Shown piece after piece: positions 62,483 to 64,000 of a stretch of 64,000 bases of DNA. A model generated the notes under the pieces. The model had not been told where the DNA came from, did not search any database, and saw only the letters and a program-made list of their open reading frames with translations. Numbering within the stretch: position 1 is the stretch's first letter; the number at the start of each line of letters is the position of its first letter. The stretch comes from Cellvibrio sp. GTDB lineage: Bacteria > Pseudomonadota > Gammaproteobacteria > Pseudomonadales > Cellvibrionaceae. The position numbers and the translations under genes are program-made. The stretch lies in assembly GCA_016712405.1 (NCBI GenBank), contig JADJRD010000001.1, forward strand, positions 248,001-312,000. The letters are read 5' to 3'.

Positions 62483-63888
62483 AACCTTTTTCGTGGTTAA
62501 TGAGTTCACTGGGGCTATTGTGTTCATCTTGGTGTGCTGTTGCGAATGTGCCAGCGGTTCCTATTTATGAAATCAAATCACAAGAAACCTTTATACAGGC
62601 ACCGCTTGATCATCAAATTTATTTTTATAGTCGGAATACCGAATTAGGCGACCTTCAAGTTATCGATGCTAAAGGAAATAAATTACCCTTTCGAATTGCT
62701 GAGATCGCGGTGGAGTCGCAAAACATTCAGCGTGAAATTCCTGCCGTTTTTTTTCCGGTAGCGCCGAATACCAGTGAAGAATTGTTGCGGTCACTCGGTA
62801 GTACCAGTATTCAGGTTAACAGTGAAAAGGTACAAGTGGAGATAATAGAATCTTCAATAGCGCCAGCGCCGAAAATTGATACAGTGGATTTTTATTTAAT
62901 TGATTTAAAAACCTTTCATAGAAATTCGTCGAACTCATCAGGATTAACCTTGAAAGCGTTAAAATTAGGGCTGCCTCAGGAAGATAATTCGTATCAAACC
63001 TGGAGTGTTTCAGGCAGTAACGATCTTCGGCAATGGACATCCTTATCGACTAGCAGTTTGGTTCAGTTGCGCAAAGAAGGGCATGCTCTCATTCAAGATA
63101 AAATTCGTTTGAATTTGGAATATCAGGATTTCGGCTATCTTAAATTGCGTTGTGAAGCGAATTGTTCTTCTACTAATTTATCTTCTATTACCATTATTGA
63201 AGACTCCAAGTTTCATTTTTTTCCAGCGGATATGCGATGGACTTTGGCGGGTGAGGCATCATCCAAAAAAGTGGTTAAGTTGGATGAAAATGACCGCTGG
63301 CAGCCTTCAACGGCTTACGAATTTATTCGTGATGATGTTGCACCTATTGAAAATTTTGCGATTGATTTGGGCGAGCAGCTTTACGGTGATCGCATCAGAT
63401 TATTGGCGCGCAATCGTTCGCAAGATGCATGGCAATTGTTGTATCAGGGCATTTGGTTCAATACTAAACTGGGTCAGGAATGGCATAGCTCTAAAGCTCA
63501 GCCGCTTTATGGAAATTACAGGCAGTTCAGATTGGAATTATTGAATCCAATCCAAACTCAGCCTCAGCTGGTTTTTTATACCAAGCCTAAATGGGTTCAA
63601 TTTATTGGAAATGACTCTTCGCCTTATAGCTTGGTTGTTTCAATACTACAGGAAGCAGAATCACAAACCCGTATCCTTGATAGTTTACTGAACAGTCGGT
63701 TTCTTAATGGGCAATCACCGGGTTGGGTTAATCATCAATGGGTATTTTTAAATCCACCCAAACCCGAATCTATCTCTAGCTTATCCTGGCGGAGTTTGGT
63801 GTTTTGGGGGGTTCTAACCCTTGCTGTGGTTCTTTTGGCCTTGCTGTCGATAAAATTATTTAGACAAATGAACGTCAAAGCCGAATAA
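62479..63888 (+). CDS. DUF3999 family protein
   Basis: The 469-residue protein has a signal peptide (cleavage near AVANVP), a large periplasmic beta-rich region with a discoidin-like pattern (WSVSGSNDLRQWTSLSTSS), and one C-terminal membrane helix (about residues 442-463). DUF3999 genes commonly follow DUF2339 genes, and the ATGA overlap supports coupling. A complex of the two in the inner membrane is a reasonable inference; the biological role is unknown. Confidence 0.85.
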   Translation: MKPFSWLMSSLGLLCSSWCAVANVPAVPIYEIKSQETFIQAPLDHQIYFYSRNTELGDLQVIDAKGNKLPFRIAEIAVESQNIQREIPAVFFPVAPNTSEELLRSLGSTSIQVNSEKVQVEIIESSIAPAPKIDTVDFYLIDLKTFHRNSSNSSGLTLKALKLGLPQEDNSYQTWSVSGSNDLRQWTSLSTSSLVQLRKEGHALIQDKIRLNLEYQDFGYLKLRCEANCSSTNLSSITIIEDSKFHFFPADMRWTLAGEASSKKVVKLDENDRWQPSTAYEFIRDDVAPIENFAIDLGEQLYGDRIRLLARNRSQDAWQLLYQGIWFNTKLGQEWHSSKAQPLYGNYRQFRLELLNPIQTQPQLVFYTKPKWVQFIGNDSSPYSLVVSILQEAESQTRILDSLLNSRFLNGQSPGWVNHQWVFLNPPKPESISSLSWRSLVFWGVLTLAVVLLALLSIKLFRQMNVKAE

Positions 63889-64000
63889 GGGTCAGACCAG
63901 TGCCGTTAATTCACTTTCTATAACAAAAAATCACTGTTTTTGTTGAGGCTAGGCATTTAACATGGCGCCGGTTTAAAAATTCTACTAAAAGGTTTATTTC

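Noticed and set aside
63889..64000. Start of a RAYT/IS200-type repeat (GGGTCAGACCAGTGCC) at the window end
   Set aside because: The motif resembles sequences found near such transposases, but the window ends before any gene can be seen.

Overview
The window reads as chromosomal DNA of a motile, aerobic Gammaproteobacterium, most likely a Cellvibrio-type member of the Cellvibrionales. The reasons are a Pseudomonas-like flagellar/chemotaxis block, a Pseudomonas-like cytochrome c maturation (ccm) operon preceded by a FliK-like gene, and a secreted lipoprotein with a long polyserine linker, a style common in Cellvibrio and Saccharophagus. The genus is an inference; no rRNA or other marker is present. 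I found no tRNA, rRNA or CRISPR array.

Layout. 0-8 kb: a membrane protein, a FliK-like gene (minus) and ccmABCDEFG (plus), with no ccmH/ccmI after ccmG. 8-22 kb: maf, a polyserine beta-helix lipoprotein, then the lipid-synthesis block yceD-rpmF-plsX-fabD-fabG-acpP-fabF-pabC-mltG, then glnS and cysS. 22-30 kb: a PhoX-like phosphatase with a di-heme protein, and an ABC exporter with a divergent TetR regulator. 30-33 kb: an unrecognised four-gene operon with a predicted PD-(D/E)XK nuclease, two small paralogous proteins and a transglutaminase-like cysteine protein. 33-40 kb: a BlaI/M56 metallopeptidase pair followed by a CzcCBA-type heavy-metal efflux system. 40-43 kb: a SirB2 protein, an Fnr/Anr regulator with DUF4202, and an ExoP-like domain protein. 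43-56 kb: flhA-flhF-fleN-fliA-cheY-cheZ-cheA-cheB and a stator pair. 56-64 kb: a PNPOx-family gene, an IS4-type insertion sequence, a MITE-like repeat, pabB, and a DUF2339/DUF3999 membrane pair.

Two sequence-wide themes matter. First, eleven genes or IS reading frames are broken by single-base indels, eight or more in homopolymer runs. One of them is acpP, which should be essential, so most are probably sequencing errors; the affected genes are annotated at full length with the frameshift site given. Second, a family of GC-rich palindromic repeats is scattered through the flagellar region and elsewhere. Two copies sit in frame inside coding sequences (flhF and the DUF2339 gene), and one abuts the start codon of the MotB/MotD-like gene.

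The best candidates for something undescribed are the nuclease/transglutaminase operon at 29.9-32.7 kb, the four tandem CheY-docking-like motifs in the CheA linker, the in-frame palindromic insertions, and the His/Cys-rich metallopeptidase sensor upstream of the Czc pump.
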